From the NCBI RefSeq assembly GCF_021283305.1, contig NZ_JAJSOK010000072.1, forward strand, positions 1 through 37,258: a stretch of 37,258 bases of DNA. Direction: 5' to 3'. Made by a program: the position numbers and the translations under genes. Below are positions 1-7,411 of this stretch, piece after piece (the first letter of the stretch is position 1; each line of letters opens with the position of its first letter). This DNA comes from Pseudonocardia kujensis (GTDB taxonomy: Bacteria > Actinomycetota > Actinomycetes > Mycobacteriales > Pseudonocardiaceae). The notes under the pieces are model-generated. The model had not been told where the DNA came from. It ran no database searches and worked only from the letters and a program-made list of their open reading frames with translations.

Positions 1-43
1 GGGGAGCAACGCCGAGGTCCGGGTCGCGGTCGCCACCCCCTGA
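1..43 (+). CDS. C-terminal end of an upstream gene (partial)
   Basis: Read from base 2, an open frame ends in TGA at 41-43 and encodes the tail GSNAEVRVAVATP. Codons end almost entirely in G or C, as in the real genes nearby. The rest of the gene lies outside the window, so the product cannot be named. A strong inverted repeat follows 25 bases after the stop, which supports this being a gene end. Confidence 0.4.
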   Translation, partial: GSNAEVRVAVATP

Positions 44-67
44 CCCGCGAGCCGGCACTTTTCGTCC

Positions 68-110
68 ACCGGGTGTGCGATCCCGGGAGCTCCCGGATCG
101 CCCACCCGGT
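68..110 (+). terminator. Hairpin, likely terminator of the upstream gene
   Basis: Near-perfect inverted repeat. The arm starting ACCGGGTG at 68 pairs with CACCCGGT ending at 110, and the inner arms GCGATCC and GGATCGC also pair, with one mismatch and a bulged C. It lies between the TGA at 43 and the start of the next gene. No T-run follows, as is common for terminator hairpins in high-GC actinobacteria, so function is inferred from structure and place only. Confidence 0.5.
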
Positions 111-151
111 CGCCCGAAACCGCCGACTCGCGGGCAGGAGGGGTGGCTAGG

Positions 152-919
152 GTGACCGCCGTGGGGAGTGCTGCCGCGCGGTGGAGTGAGCTGCAGTCGG
201 GCCGGGGTGTCCCGGCGGAGATCCTGGCGCAGGCGCCGGTGAGCCCGTGGGGGCACAACCCCGCCGACTTCACCGCGCCCGACGTCCCGGCGGACACGCC
301 CTCCCGCGCGGCCGGGCTGGCCCTGCTCGGCGCGTCGGGCACGGTGACCGACGTCGGGTGCGGCGGTGGCGACGCGGCGTTCGCCCTGGTCGGGCCGATG
401 ACGTACGCCACCGGCGTCGACAGCCAGCAGGACATGCTCGACCTGTTCGAGGCGGGCGCCGCCGTGCGCGGCGTGCCCGTCCGGACCGTCCTCGGCCCCT
501 GGCCGGACGTGGCGGGGGAGGTCGGCACCGCGGACGTCGTGGTGTCGCACCACGTGCTGCACAACGTCGTCGACCTGCCGCGCTTCCTCGACGCGCTGAC
601 CGCGGCGGCCGGGCGCGGCGTCGTGGTCGAGATGCTGTCCGAGCACCCGATGGCCTGGCTCGACCCGCTCTGGGCGCGCTTCCACGGCCTGCGGCGGCCC
701 GAGCCCGCGACCGTCGACGACGCCGTCGCCGTGCTGCGGGAGCTGGGCGTCGAACCGGAGGTCACGCGCTGGGAGCGGGAGCGGAGCGCCCCGCACGCCC
801 CGGAGTGGGTCACCCGGCGACTTTGCCTGCCGCCGGAGCGGGAGCCCGAGGTCGCCGCGGCGCTTGGGACGGTCCCGCCGCGCACGCGCACCGCGGCCAC
901 GCTGGTGTGGCGCCCCTGA
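152..919 (+). CDS. Class I SAM-dependent methyltransferase
   Basis: A 255-residue protein with a Rossmann-type SAM-binding fold. The glycine-rich motif I, DVGCGGGD, lies near residues 67-74, an acidic residue ending strand 2 is in GVDSQQD, and VVVSHHVLHNVVD fits the motif IV region. The substrate cannot be told from the sequence. I chose GTG at 152 over the in-frame GTG at 143 because the AGGAGG at 136-141 is 10 bases from 152 but only one base from 143. The gene converges on the decayed CPBP gene; its TGA at 917-919 lies inside an 18-base palindrome. No operon partner is visible. Confidence 0.8.
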   Translation: MTAVGSAAARWSELQSGRGVPAEILAQAPVSPWGHNPADFTAPDVPADTPSRAAGLALLGASGTVTDVGCGGGDAAFALVGPMTYATGVDSQQDMLDLFEAGAAVRGVPVRTVLGPWPDVAGEVGTADVVVSHHVLHNVVDLPRFLDALTAAAGRGVVVEMLSEHPMAWLDPLWARFHGLRRPEPATVDDAVAVLRELGVEPEVTRWERERSAPHAPEWVTRRLCLPPEREPEVAAALGTVPPRTRTAATLVWRP

Positions 920-932
920 TCACGTGATCAGG
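915..932. repeat. Perfect 18-base palindrome across convergent stop codons
   Basis: CCTGATCACGTGATCAGG is self-complementary over its full length. It contains the methyltransferase TGA (917-919) and, on the other strand, TGA at 922-920, which closes one of the CPBP frames. It could act as a short two-way terminator hairpin or as a protein-binding site. Nothing in the sequence decides between these. Confidence 0.5.
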
Positions 933-1478
933 AACCAGGCGAACACCCGCGCCGCTCAGGCCCGGTGACGGGACGATGTGCCAGAGCCCGAACAGCGCCG
1001 ACGCGACCAGCGTGCGCCGCCACCAGCCGCCGCCGACGAGCCCGGGCGGCACCCCCGCGGAAGGCGATCTCCTCCAGCAGGACGGTGCCGAACGGGAAGC
1101 GGACCGGCGCCGCGTGGAGGAGCGCACCGACGGTGCCCGCCGCGCGGGTGTCCTCGAAGGCGGTCCGGGTGGCCGGCAGCGCGATCCCGACGAGGGAGAC
1201 CACGGCGACGAGCGCGACGGTGAGCGCGCCGAGGGCCAGGCCGCGCCCGAGGTGCCGGCGGCCGAGGCCGAGGTCGTCCCACCCGAGGCCGTACGCCCGG
1301 CGAGGAGGAGCAGCAGCGCCACCCCGACGACCTTCCACGGCACCGCCCAGGCCGGCCACACCACACCGACCAGCACGTTCGTGGCCACGAGCAGGACCAC
1401 CGCCGGGACCAGGCCCCACCACCGGGGGAGGACACGCCGCGGACGCCGTGGCGCGATCGTCGCGGCGGGCGGCGGCAT
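920..1478 (-). pseudogene. Decayed CPBP-family intramembrane metalloprotease
   Basis: Three reading frames must be joined to recover one CPBP (CAAX protease/bacteriocin-processing) protein. The first frame runs from ATG at 1478 through a hydrophobic helix rich in V and L to ALLLLLAG. A one-base loss near 1294-1297 then moves to a frame reading YGLGWDDLGLG and on to the catalytic motif EEIAFRG. One extra base in the C-run at 1052-1056 moves back to a frame with GGGWWRR and the second metal motif LFGLWHIVPS. A third shift is needed to reach VFAWFLIT and the stop at 920-922. EExxxR and WH motifs are present, but the last helices and the third conserved motif are missing. Genuine decay is likelier than sequencing error because no other gene in the window is broken. 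Confidence 0.75.
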
Positions 1479-1571
1479 GCCACCATCCTGCGCGAGGGCC
1501 GGGCGCGGTACACCGCGCCTCGTCGCCCCACGGTGCCGGCACCCGCCTGACGGCCGGTTGACCTGCGCGGA

Positions 1572-1577
1572 TAGGGT
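1572..1577 (+). promoter_or_regulatory. Candidate -10 box for the antiporter gene
   Basis: TAGGGT lies 26 bases before the antiporter ATG. The same hexamer is used in front of bioA and bioF in this window. No convincing -35 element is seen at the right distance. Confidence 0.35.
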
Positions 1578-1603
1578 GATTCGCGCACGAGCCGGGGGTG
1601 GGG

Positions 1604-3109
1604 ATGAGTCTGGAGGTCCTGCTCGGCGTCGTCGCCGCGGTCCTGCTGATCGGCGTGCTCGCCGTGCGTGTGTCCGTCCGGCTCGGCCTGCCCTCACTGC
1701 TGCTCTACCTCGGCATCGGCATCCTGCTGGGCGAGGCCGTGCTGGGCGTGCAGTTCTCCAACGCCGCGCTCACCGAGAACCTCGGCCTCGCCGCGCTCGT
1801 GCTCATCCTCGTCGAGGGCGGGCTGACCACCCGTTGGCAGGCGGTGCGGCCGTCGCTCGGGATCGGCGTCGGGCTCTCGACGATCGCCGTCGTCGTGAGC
1901 ATCGTCGTGGCCGGCACGGCGCTGCACTACGCGCTCGGGCTGGACTGGCGGGTCGCGTTCCTGTGGGGCGCGGTCCTGTCCTCGACCGACGCGGCCGCGG
2001 TGTTCAGCGTGTTGCGCGGGGTCGGGGTCTCGCCGCGGCTGGCCGGTGCCCTGGAGCTCGAGTCCGGCATGAACGACGCCCCCGTGGTCCTGGCCGTCCT
2101 GCTCCTCGCCTCGGACGACCCGCTGACCTGGATGACCCCGCTGCTCGTCGTCTACGAGCTGCTCGCGGGCGCGCTGATCGGGCTCGCGCTCGGGTTCGGC
2201 GGCGGCTGGGCGCTGCGCCGGGCGGCCCTGCCGGCGACCGGCCTGTACCCGCTCGCGGCGCTGGCCGTGTGCGTGCTCGCGTTCTCCGCCGGGCAGCTCG
2301 CCCATGCGTCCGGGCTGCTCGCCACATACGTCTGCGCGCTCGTGCTGGGCAACTCGCGGCTGCCGCACCGCGGGGGCGTGCTGTCCTTCGCCGAGGGCAC
2401 CGGCTGGCTGGCCCAGATCGGGCTGTTCGTGCTGCTCGGCCTCTACGTCAGCCCCGCCCGCCTCGTCGACGCCGTGGTCCCGGCCCTGATCGCCGCCGGC
2501 GTCCTGCTCGTGCTCGCCCGGCCCATCTCGGTGGTCGCGGCCGCGCTGCCGTTCAGGGTGCCGTGGCGGGAGCAGGCGTTCCTGTCCTGGTCGGGGCTGC
2601 GCGGCGCGGTGCCGATCGTGCTCGCGCTGATCTCCCTGGTCGAGGGCGCGCCCGGCGCGGCGAACCTGGTCGACGTCGTGTTCGTGCTCGTCGTGATCCT
2701 CACCCTGCTGCAGGGCACGACCTTGCCCTGGGTGGCGCGGCTGCTGCGGGTCGCCCAGCCCGTCGAGGCCAAGGACGTCGAGGTCGACGCCGCCCCGCTC
2801 GACGAGCTGCACGCCGACCTGCTGCAGGTGCGGATCCCGGCGGGCTCGCGGCTGCGCGGGGTGTACCTGCGCGAGCTCCGGCTGCCCGTGGGGGCCACGG
2901 TCAGCCTCGTCGTGCGCGGCGAGCAGGCCTTCACGCCCCACGGGCAGACGCGGCTGCGCGAGCACGACCAGCTGCTCGTGGTGGCCACCGCCGAAGTCCG
3001 CGAGCGCACCGAGGAGCGGCTGCGGGCCGTCGACCGGGGCGGCGCGCTGGTGCGCTGGCGGGACACCGATCCCGGCCCCCGTCCGGACGGCCCCGGAAGG
3101 CCCGCATAA
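1604..3109 (+). CDS. CPA1-type K+(Na+)/H+ antiporter with RCK_C domain
   Basis: A 501-residue membrane protein of the NhaP/CvrA group in the CPA1 family, which exchanges K+ or Na+ for protons. About twelve hydrophobic segments fill residues 5-385. The ion-binding core is seen in WGAVLSSTDAAAVFSVLR and ESGMNDAP, where the ND pair is the family's transport motif. Residues ~395-485 (LHADLLQVRIPAGSRL onward) form a cytoplasmic TrkA/RCK C-terminal domain that usually gates transport in response to a small ligand. ATG at 1604 is preferred over GTG at 1598 because GGGGGTGGGG then serves as the ribosome site. The gene ends in TAA at 3107-3109, inside the probable -10 box of lspA. The cation carried is not certain. 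Confidence 0.9.
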   Translation: MSLEVLLGVVAAVLLIGVLAVRVSVRLGLPSLLLYLGIGILLGEAVLGVQFSNAALTENLGLAALVLILVEGGLTTRWQAVRPSLGIGVGLSTIAVVVSIVVAGTALHYALGLDWRVAFLWGAVLSSTDAAAVFSVLRGVGVSPRLAGALELESGMNDAPVVLAVLLLASDDPLTWMTPLLVVYELLAGALIGLALGFGGGWALRRAALPATGLYPLAALAVCVLAFSAGQLAHASGLLATYVCALVLGNSRLPHRGGVLSFAEGTGWLAQIGLFVLLGLYVSPARLVDAVVPALIAAGVLLVLARPISVVAAALPFRVPWREQAFLSWSGLRGAVPIVLALISLVEGAPGAANLVDVVFVLVVILTLLQGTTLPWVARLLRVAQPVEAKDVEVDAAPLDELHADLLQVRIPAGSRLRGVYLRELRLPVGATVSLVVRGEQAFTPHGQTRLREHDQLLVVATAEVRERTEERLRAVDRGGALVRWRDTDPGPRPDGPGRPA

Positions 3110-3110
3110 T
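3105..3110 (+). promoter_or_regulatory. Leaderless-type -10 box for lspA
   Basis: CATAAT is followed by 7 bases and then the GTG of lspA at 3118. The TAA inside it (3107-3109) is also the stop codon of the antiporter gene. The spacing fits transcription starting at or next to the start codon. Confidence 0.45.
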
Positions 3111-3117
3111 CGAAGGT

Positions 3118-3684
3118 GTGACCGACGAGCTGGCCGAGCGCACCGACACCGCCCCCCTCCCGCCACGCCGGGTCTGGGTGCTCGCGCTCGTGGCGCCGGT
3201 CGTCCTGCTGCTGGACATCCTGACCAAGGTCCTCGCGGTCGCGACGCTGGAGGACCGGCCGCCGGTGCGGCTGCTCGGCGGGCTGGTCAACCTGGTCCTG
3301 GTCCGCAACCCGGGCGCCGCCTTCTCCATGGCCACCGGCTACACCTGGGTGCTGTCGATCATCGCGCTCGGCGTGGTCGTGGTGATCATCCGGATCTCGC
3401 GGAAGCTGCGGTCGGTGGGCTGGGCGATCGCGCTCGGGCTCGTGCTCGGCGGTGCGCTGGGGAACCTGGTGGACCGGATCTTCCGCGCGCCGGGGCCGCT
3501 GCAGGGCCACGTCGTCGACATCATCTCGGTGGTGCGGACGGACGGCTCGTTCTTCCCGGTGTTCAACCTGGCCGACTCGAGCATCGTCTGCGGCGGGATC
3601 GCGCTGGTCCTGCTCGCGCTGACCGGCCGGGAGCTCGACGGCAGCCGGGCGGGCGCGGCGGAGCGGGAGCCGGCCGGTGAGTGA
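3118..3684 (+). CDS. lspA: Lipoprotein signal peptidase (signal peptidase II)
   Basis: A 188-residue inner-membrane aspartyl protease that cuts the signal peptide from lipidated prolipoproteins. Four hydrophobic helices are evident. The family motifs follow in order: VRNPGAAFSMA, then GNLVDRIF with the first catalytic Asp, then VFNLADSSIV with the second catalytic Asp. The C-terminal ~20 residues are charged and cytoplasmic. The GTG start lies 8 bases after the antiporter stop, with only GAAGG one base before it, so a leaderless start is likely. The 3' end overlaps the next gene by 8 bases, indicating translational coupling with the pseudouridine synthase, an order also seen in mycobacteria. 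Confidence 0.95.
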   Translation: MTDELAERTDTAPLPPRRVWVLALVAPVVLLLDILTKVLAVATLEDRPPVRLLGGLVNLVLVRNPGAAFSMATGYTWVLSIIALGVVVVIIRISRKLRSVGWAIALGLVLGGALGNLVDRIFRAPGPLQGHVVDIISVVRTDGSFFPVFNLADSSIVCGGIALVLLALTGRELDGSRAGAAEREPAGE

Positions 3685-4606
3685 CCTCCGCCAGCTCCCG
3701 GTGCCCGACGGCCTCGACGGGATGCGGGTCGACGCCGGCCTGTCCCGGCTCCTGGGCCTGTCCCGGACCGTCGTCGCGACCCTCGCCGAGGACGGGATGA
3801 TCGCGCTCGACGGCCGCGCCGCCGGCAAGTCGGACCGGCTCACCGCCGGCAGCTGGCTCGAGGTCGAGCTGCCCGAGCCCGCGGCCCCGGCGGTCATCAC
3901 CGCGCCGCCGGAGCTGGTCGGCGGCATGACGGTGCTCCACGAGGACGACGACATCGTGGTCGTCGACAAGCCGGTCGGCGTCGCGGCGCACCCCAGCCCG
4001 GGGTGGACCGGCCCGACCGTCGTCGGCGGGCTGGCCGCGCTCGGCGTGCGGGTGTCGACCTCCGGCGCCGCGGAGCGGCAGGGCGTGGTGCACCGGCTCG
4101 ACGTCGGCACCACCGGCGTGATGGTCGTCGCCAAGTCCGAGCACGCGTACTCCGTGCTGAAGCGCGCGTTCAAGGAGCGCACGGTCGAGAAGCGCTACCA
4201 CGCCGTCGTGCAGGGCCACCCGGACCCGACCAGCGGAACCATCGACGCGCCCCTCGACCGGCACCCCAAGCACGACTACAAGTTCGCGGTGGTGGCGGGC
4301 GGGAAGCCGAGCGTCACGCACTACGACACGATCGAGGCCTTCCGGGCGGCGTCGCTGCTCGACGTGCACCTCGAGACCGGGCGCACGCACCAGATCCGGG
4401 TGCACTTCTCCGCGCTGCGGCACCCGTGCGTCGGTGACCTGACCTACGGCGCCGACCCCACGCTGGCCAAGCGGCTGGGGCTGCAGCGGCAGTGGCTGCA
4501 CGCCCGCTCACTGGGCTTCGAGCACCCGGCCGACGGCCGGTGGGTGGAGTTCACCAGCGAGTACCCGGCCGATCTCGCCCGGGCGCTCGAGCGGCTGCGT
4601 GACTGA
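3677..4606 (+). CDS. RluA-family 23S rRNA pseudouridine synthase
   Basis: A 309-residue protein. Residues ~12-80 form an S4-type RNA-binding domain (MRVDAGLSRLLGLSRTVVATL). The catalytic domain follows, with motif HRLDVGTTGVMVVAKSE, whose Asp attacks the target uridine, and the closing motif ETGRTHQIRVHFSALRHP. The family isomerises uridines in the large rRNA. This one most resembles RluD in domain order and in its place after lspA, but target positions cannot be read from sequence. It overlaps lspA by 8 bases and the next gene by 8 bases, so the three are probably co-translated. Confidence 0.92.
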   Translation: MSDLRQLPVPDGLDGMRVDAGLSRLLGLSRTVVATLAEDGMIALDGRAAGKSDRLTAGSWLEVELPEPAAPAVITAPPELVGGMTVLHEDDDIVVVDKPVGVAAHPSPGWTGPTVVGGLAALGVRVSTSGAAERQGVVHRLDVGTTGVMVVAKSEHAYSVLKRAFKERTVEKRYHAVVQGHPDPTSGTIDAPLDRHPKHDYKFAVVAGGKPSVTHYDTIEAFRAASLLDVHLETGRTHQIRVHFSALRHPCVGDLTYGADPTLAKRLGLQRQWLHARSLGFEHPADGRWVEFTSEYPADLARALERLRD

Positions 4607-5324
4607 GCCCGACGACCCCGACTCCTCCGACGGGGGTGGCCTGCTCACCCGGCGGGGGCGGCGCTGGCTGATCGTCGTGTGCGTGCTCGCGGTACTGGTC
4701 GCCGTGGGGTACGCGACCGCGCAGTCCCGGTCGCTGTCCGCCGGACGCGGGCCCGCCGTCGCGCAGGGGCAGGTGCGGCTCGGGCCCGACTCGGGCGAGG
4801 CCGTGGCGGACTACCTCGCCAGGCTGCCCGCGACCCTGCCCGCGCCGGGGGAGCGGGCCCTGGCGCTGGTGCAGCTCGACCGCGAGCTCACCACGGACGA
4901 CGCGGCCGCGCTGGTCGGGTCGACGACACCGGCCGAGGTGGTGTTCCGGGTGCCGATCCCGCGGGTGCAGACCGCCCTGCGCTTCGAGCCCCTTCCCGCG
5001 GGCGCCCCGGTCGCGGCGGCGCTCGACACCGCCCGGCAGCGCGCGGGACACGGTGCCGAGGCCGACGCCTCCCGGCTGACCGACCGCCCCGCCGCGGTCG
5101 CACGGGCGGAGGCGGCGGCCTACACGGGACCGTGTGCGTGCGTGGTGGCGCTGGTGGTCCCGGCCGACCGGGCCGGGCTCGAGGCGCTGGCGGGGGCACC
5201 GGGCGTGCGGGCGGTGGAGGCCGCCCCGGCGGGGGTCACGGCCCCCGAGCTGGCCCTCTCCCCGCTCTTGCCGGAGCAGACCACCGCCGCTTCCCCCCTC
5301 CCCGACGACGGCCCGGTTCCCTGA
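4599..5324 (+). CDS. Membrane-anchored protein of unknown function
   Basis: A 241-residue protein I do not recognise. The first ~22 residues are acidic and then basic (LTRRGRRW), followed by one hydrophobic helix (LIVVCVLAVLVAVGYATA, ~24-41). The remaining ~200 residues should therefore be outside the cell. The outer part is Ala/Pro-rich, has two close cysteines in TGPCACVVALVVPAD, and no enzyme motif I can name. The tail after residue ~215 is low-complexity (PLLPEQTTAASPLPDDGPVP). The GTG start overlaps the end of the pseudouridine synthase gene by 8 bases, so it belongs to the lspA operon. Confidence 0.75.
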   Translation: MTEPDDPDSSDGGGLLTRRGRRWLIVVCVLAVLVAVGYATAQSRSLSAGRGPAVAQGQVRLGPDSGEAVADYLARLPATLPAPGERALALVQLDRELTTDDAAALVGSTTPAEVVFRVPIPRVQTALRFEPLPAGAPVAAALDTARQRAGHGAEADASRLTDRPAAVARAEAAAYTGPCACVVALVVPADRAGLEALAGAPGVRAVEAAPAGVTAPELALSPLLPEQTTAASPLPDDGPVP

Positions 5325-5636
5325 CCGCTCACCCGGCGGGCCCCGGCCGTCGCGGGTGTACGACCCACCCACCCCGTTCCCGGTGACGCCGTTCCCGGCG
5401 AGGCCGCCCCCGGGGAGGCTGCCGTCGCCGACGCCGCCCAGGTTCCGCCGCGCGTTCTGGCCGGCACACCGGGGTGAAGCACCGGCGTCCTCTCGGCTCC
5501 CGCCGACGAGGAGCGCTCCCGAGCGCCGGAGCCGACGGTGGGGCGGGCAACCCCGGGAAAGGTCGGGGTGACCCCCGGGTCGGCTCGGTGGATCACCGGA
5601 TTCCGGCGGAGCCGCCGCGCTGCGAGCGTTGATCAC
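5325..5636. other. 312-base stretch without a convincing gene
   Basis: Several frames are open only because the base composition is extreme, and none matches a protein I know. It holds two close copies of CCGTTCCCGG in 5373-5400 and the sequence TTGATCACGTGA at its end (5630-5641), which touches the DUF998 start codon and resembles the 915-932 palindrome. I found no clear promoter. Confidence 0.4.
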
Positions 5637-6533
5637 GTGAACCAGCGGGGGAGCGAGGCGGGCGCGGCGGCGGTGGTCGCACCCACCACCACGATCGCGA
5701 CGGCGCAGGCTGCGGCGGTGCCGGCGGCCCACCGCACGGCGGCCGCCACGCCGACGGTGGCCGCACCGAAAGTCACCGCGCCGACGGTGGCCGCGCCGAA
5801 AGTGGCCGCGCCGACGGTGGCCGCACCGAAAGTGGCCGCGCCGACGGTGGCCGCACCGGCATCAGGTGCGTGCCCGCCGGTGTCCCGCCCTGCGCGCCGC
5901 GCCCTCACCTTCCCCGCGGCGCTGGTGGCGGCGGGGGTGGCGGTGGCGGCGTGGGCGGTGGTGGTCCTGCACGTGGCCGGGGCGCTGCACTCCCCGGCCG
6001 TGGACCCGCTGGTGCACACGGTGAGCGACTACGTCCTGCTGCCCGGCGGTCACCTGGTGCTCGCGATCGCGGCGGCCGCGCTGGCCCTCGCGGCGACGGT
6101 GCTCGCGGGCGCGGCGGCGCGGGCGGGGGCGTCCCGCGCCCCCGTCGCGCTGCTGGCGAGCTGGGCGGCGGCGATGGTCGTGGCCGGGGTCGTCCCCACC
6201 AACGTGCCGGGCACCCCGCCCGACCTCTCCGCGGCCGTGCACCGCTACGCCGGGGCGTGGATCTTCGCCGTCCTGCCGCTCGCGGTCCTGCTCCTGGCCC
6301 GCGGGCCCGCGGTCCGCGACGCCGCGCGGGGCCGCGTCGTCGCGCTGGCCCTCCTCACCGCCGCCCTGTCCGGGACGTTCCTCCTCGCCCATCTGCCGAT
6401 CGTCGTCGCGGGTTCACCCGCATTTCCCCTGCTGGGTGGGGTGGAACGGGTTCTGTACGGGGCGGTGACCGCGCTGCTGATCACGACCGTCCTCGCCCTG
6501 CGCCCTTCGGCCACCCCGGAGCCTGGCCGATGA
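5637..6533 (+). CDS. DUF998-family membrane protein with N-terminal tandem repeat
   Basis: A 298-residue protein. After about 110 residues of Ala/Thr/Val/Pro-rich sequence, six hydrophobic segments follow, with LHSPAVDPLVHTVSDYVLLPGGH between the first two, a pattern typical of DUF998. The function of that family is unknown. The N-terminal part contains 3.6 copies of a 10-residue repeat, TVAAPKVAAP. GTG at 5637 has no clear ribosome site, and the frame stays open further upstream, so the start is uncertain. Its stop overlaps the next gene's ATG (ATGA), placing it first in a three-gene run with a DMT carrier and a glycosyltransferase. Confidence 0.7.
   Translation: MNQRGSEAGAAAVVAPTTTIATAQAAAVPAAHRTAAATPTVAAPKVTAPTVAAPKVAAPTVAAPKVAAPTVAAPASGACPPVSRPARRALTFPAALVAAGVAVAAWAVVVLHVAGALHSPAVDPLVHTVSDYVLLPGGHLVLAIAAAALALAATVLAGAAARAGASRAPVALLASWAAAMVVAGVVPTNVPGTPPDLSAAVHRYAGAWIFAVLPLAVLLLARGPAVRDAARGRVVALALLTAALSGTFLLAHLPIVVAGSPAFPLLGGVERVLYGAVTALLITTVLALRPSATPEPGR
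5751..5857 (+). repeat. 30-base in-frame tandem repeat, 3.6 copies
   Basis: Units start at 5751, 5781, 5811 and (partial) 5841, each beginning CCGACGGTGGCCGC. The period is a multiple of three and encodes TVAAPKVAAP in the DUF998 protein. Differences among copies are one to three bases. Confidence 0.9.
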
Positions 6534-7411
6534 CCGCGTCCGCCCTCCTGCTCGCCGTGGCGGGTGCCCTCTGCTTCGCCGGCGCCGCCGTGCTCCAGCA
6601 CGGGGCGATCGCGCCACGGCGCCGCGTCGACCTGCGCGAGCTCCTCGCCCGGCCGCGCTGGCTGGCCGGCGCCGGACTGGCCGCCGCGGGCGCCGGGCTG
6701 CACGCGTTCGGCCTGGTCCTCGCCCCGGTGAGCGTCGTGCAGCCGGTCGGGGTCCTGGCCGTCCCGATCGCGGTCGCGCTCAGCCTGCGGAACCGACGGC
6801 CGCCCCTGCGGGTCGTCGCCGGCGCCGCCCTGTGCGTGGCCGGGGTCGCGCTCGTCGTCCGGACCGCCGCCGCGGCCACGCCGGACGCGCCCGCCGATCT
6901 CGGCCGCTTCCTCCTGCTCTCCGGGACCACGACCGCCGCCGCGGGGCTCGCCCTCGCCGTCGTCGCGGCCCGGACCGGCGGCAGGGGCCGCTGCGTCGCC
7001 TTCGCCGCGGCCGGCGCCGTGGCGTTCGGCCTGGTCTCCGCGCTGCTCCGGGCGGTCTCCGTCCAGCTGGGGACCGCCGAGGTCGGCACGCTGCTCGGCG
7101 CGGCCGCCGCCCTGGCCGTCGCGCTGGCCGCCGGCGGCTGGCTCGTGCAGCAGGGCTTCGCGGCCGGTCCGCCCGCGGTCGTGGTGGCCGCGCTGACCGT
7201 CGTCGACCCGCTCGTGGCGACGGGGCTCGGGGCCGCCCTGCTCGGCGAGGCCGGCGGGCTCGGCGCCGCCGGCGTCGCCCTCCTGCTCGGCGCCGGCGCG
7301 GTCGCGGCCGCGGGCGTCGCCCTGCTCGCCCGGCACCACCCGGACGCGGCCCGGCGGCCCGTCCCGCACGCACCCACCCGCCCTTCCACCCCGAGAGAGG
7401 TACCGACGTGA
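6530..7411 (+). CDS. DMT/EamA-like multi-pass membrane protein
   Basis: A 293-residue, very hydrophobic protein with about nine to ten predicted helices in two similar halves, as in the drug/metabolite transporter superfamily. The typical GxxxxxxxGxxL packing and the late segment VAALTVVDPLVATGLGAALLGE resemble the EamA half-repeat. The substrate is unknown; in related systems members flip lipid-linked sugars or carry small metabolites. The ATG overlaps the DUF998 stop by 4 bases and the TGA overlaps the glycosyltransferase GTG by 4 bases. This coupling suggests a role in glycolipid or cell-surface synthesis, which is inference only. Confidence 0.78.
   Translation: MTASALLLAVAGALCFAGAAVLQHGAIAPRRRVDLRELLARPRWLAGAGLAAAGAGLHAFGLVLAPVSVVQPVGVLAVPIAVALSLRNRRPPLRVVAGAALCVAGVALVVRTAAAATPDAPADLGRFLLLSGTTTAAAGLALAVVAARTGGRGRCVAFAAAGAVAFGLVSALLRAVSVQLGTAEVGTLLGAAAALAVALAAGGWLVQQGFAAGPPAVVVAALTVVDPLVATGLGAALLGEAGGLGAAGVALLLGAGAVAAAGVALLARHHPDAARRPVPHAPTRPSTPREVPT

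Noticed and set aside
1558..1577. TTGACC...TAGGGT as a standard -35/-10 pair for the antiporter
   Set aside because: The spacer is only 8 bases, far from the usual 16-18. I kept only the -10 as a weak candidate.
976..1597. Plus-strand frame running open from 976 into lspA
   Set aside because: Only its last 189 codons (from 3118) look like a protein, LspA. The rest is out of frame with the antiporter and shows no motifs.
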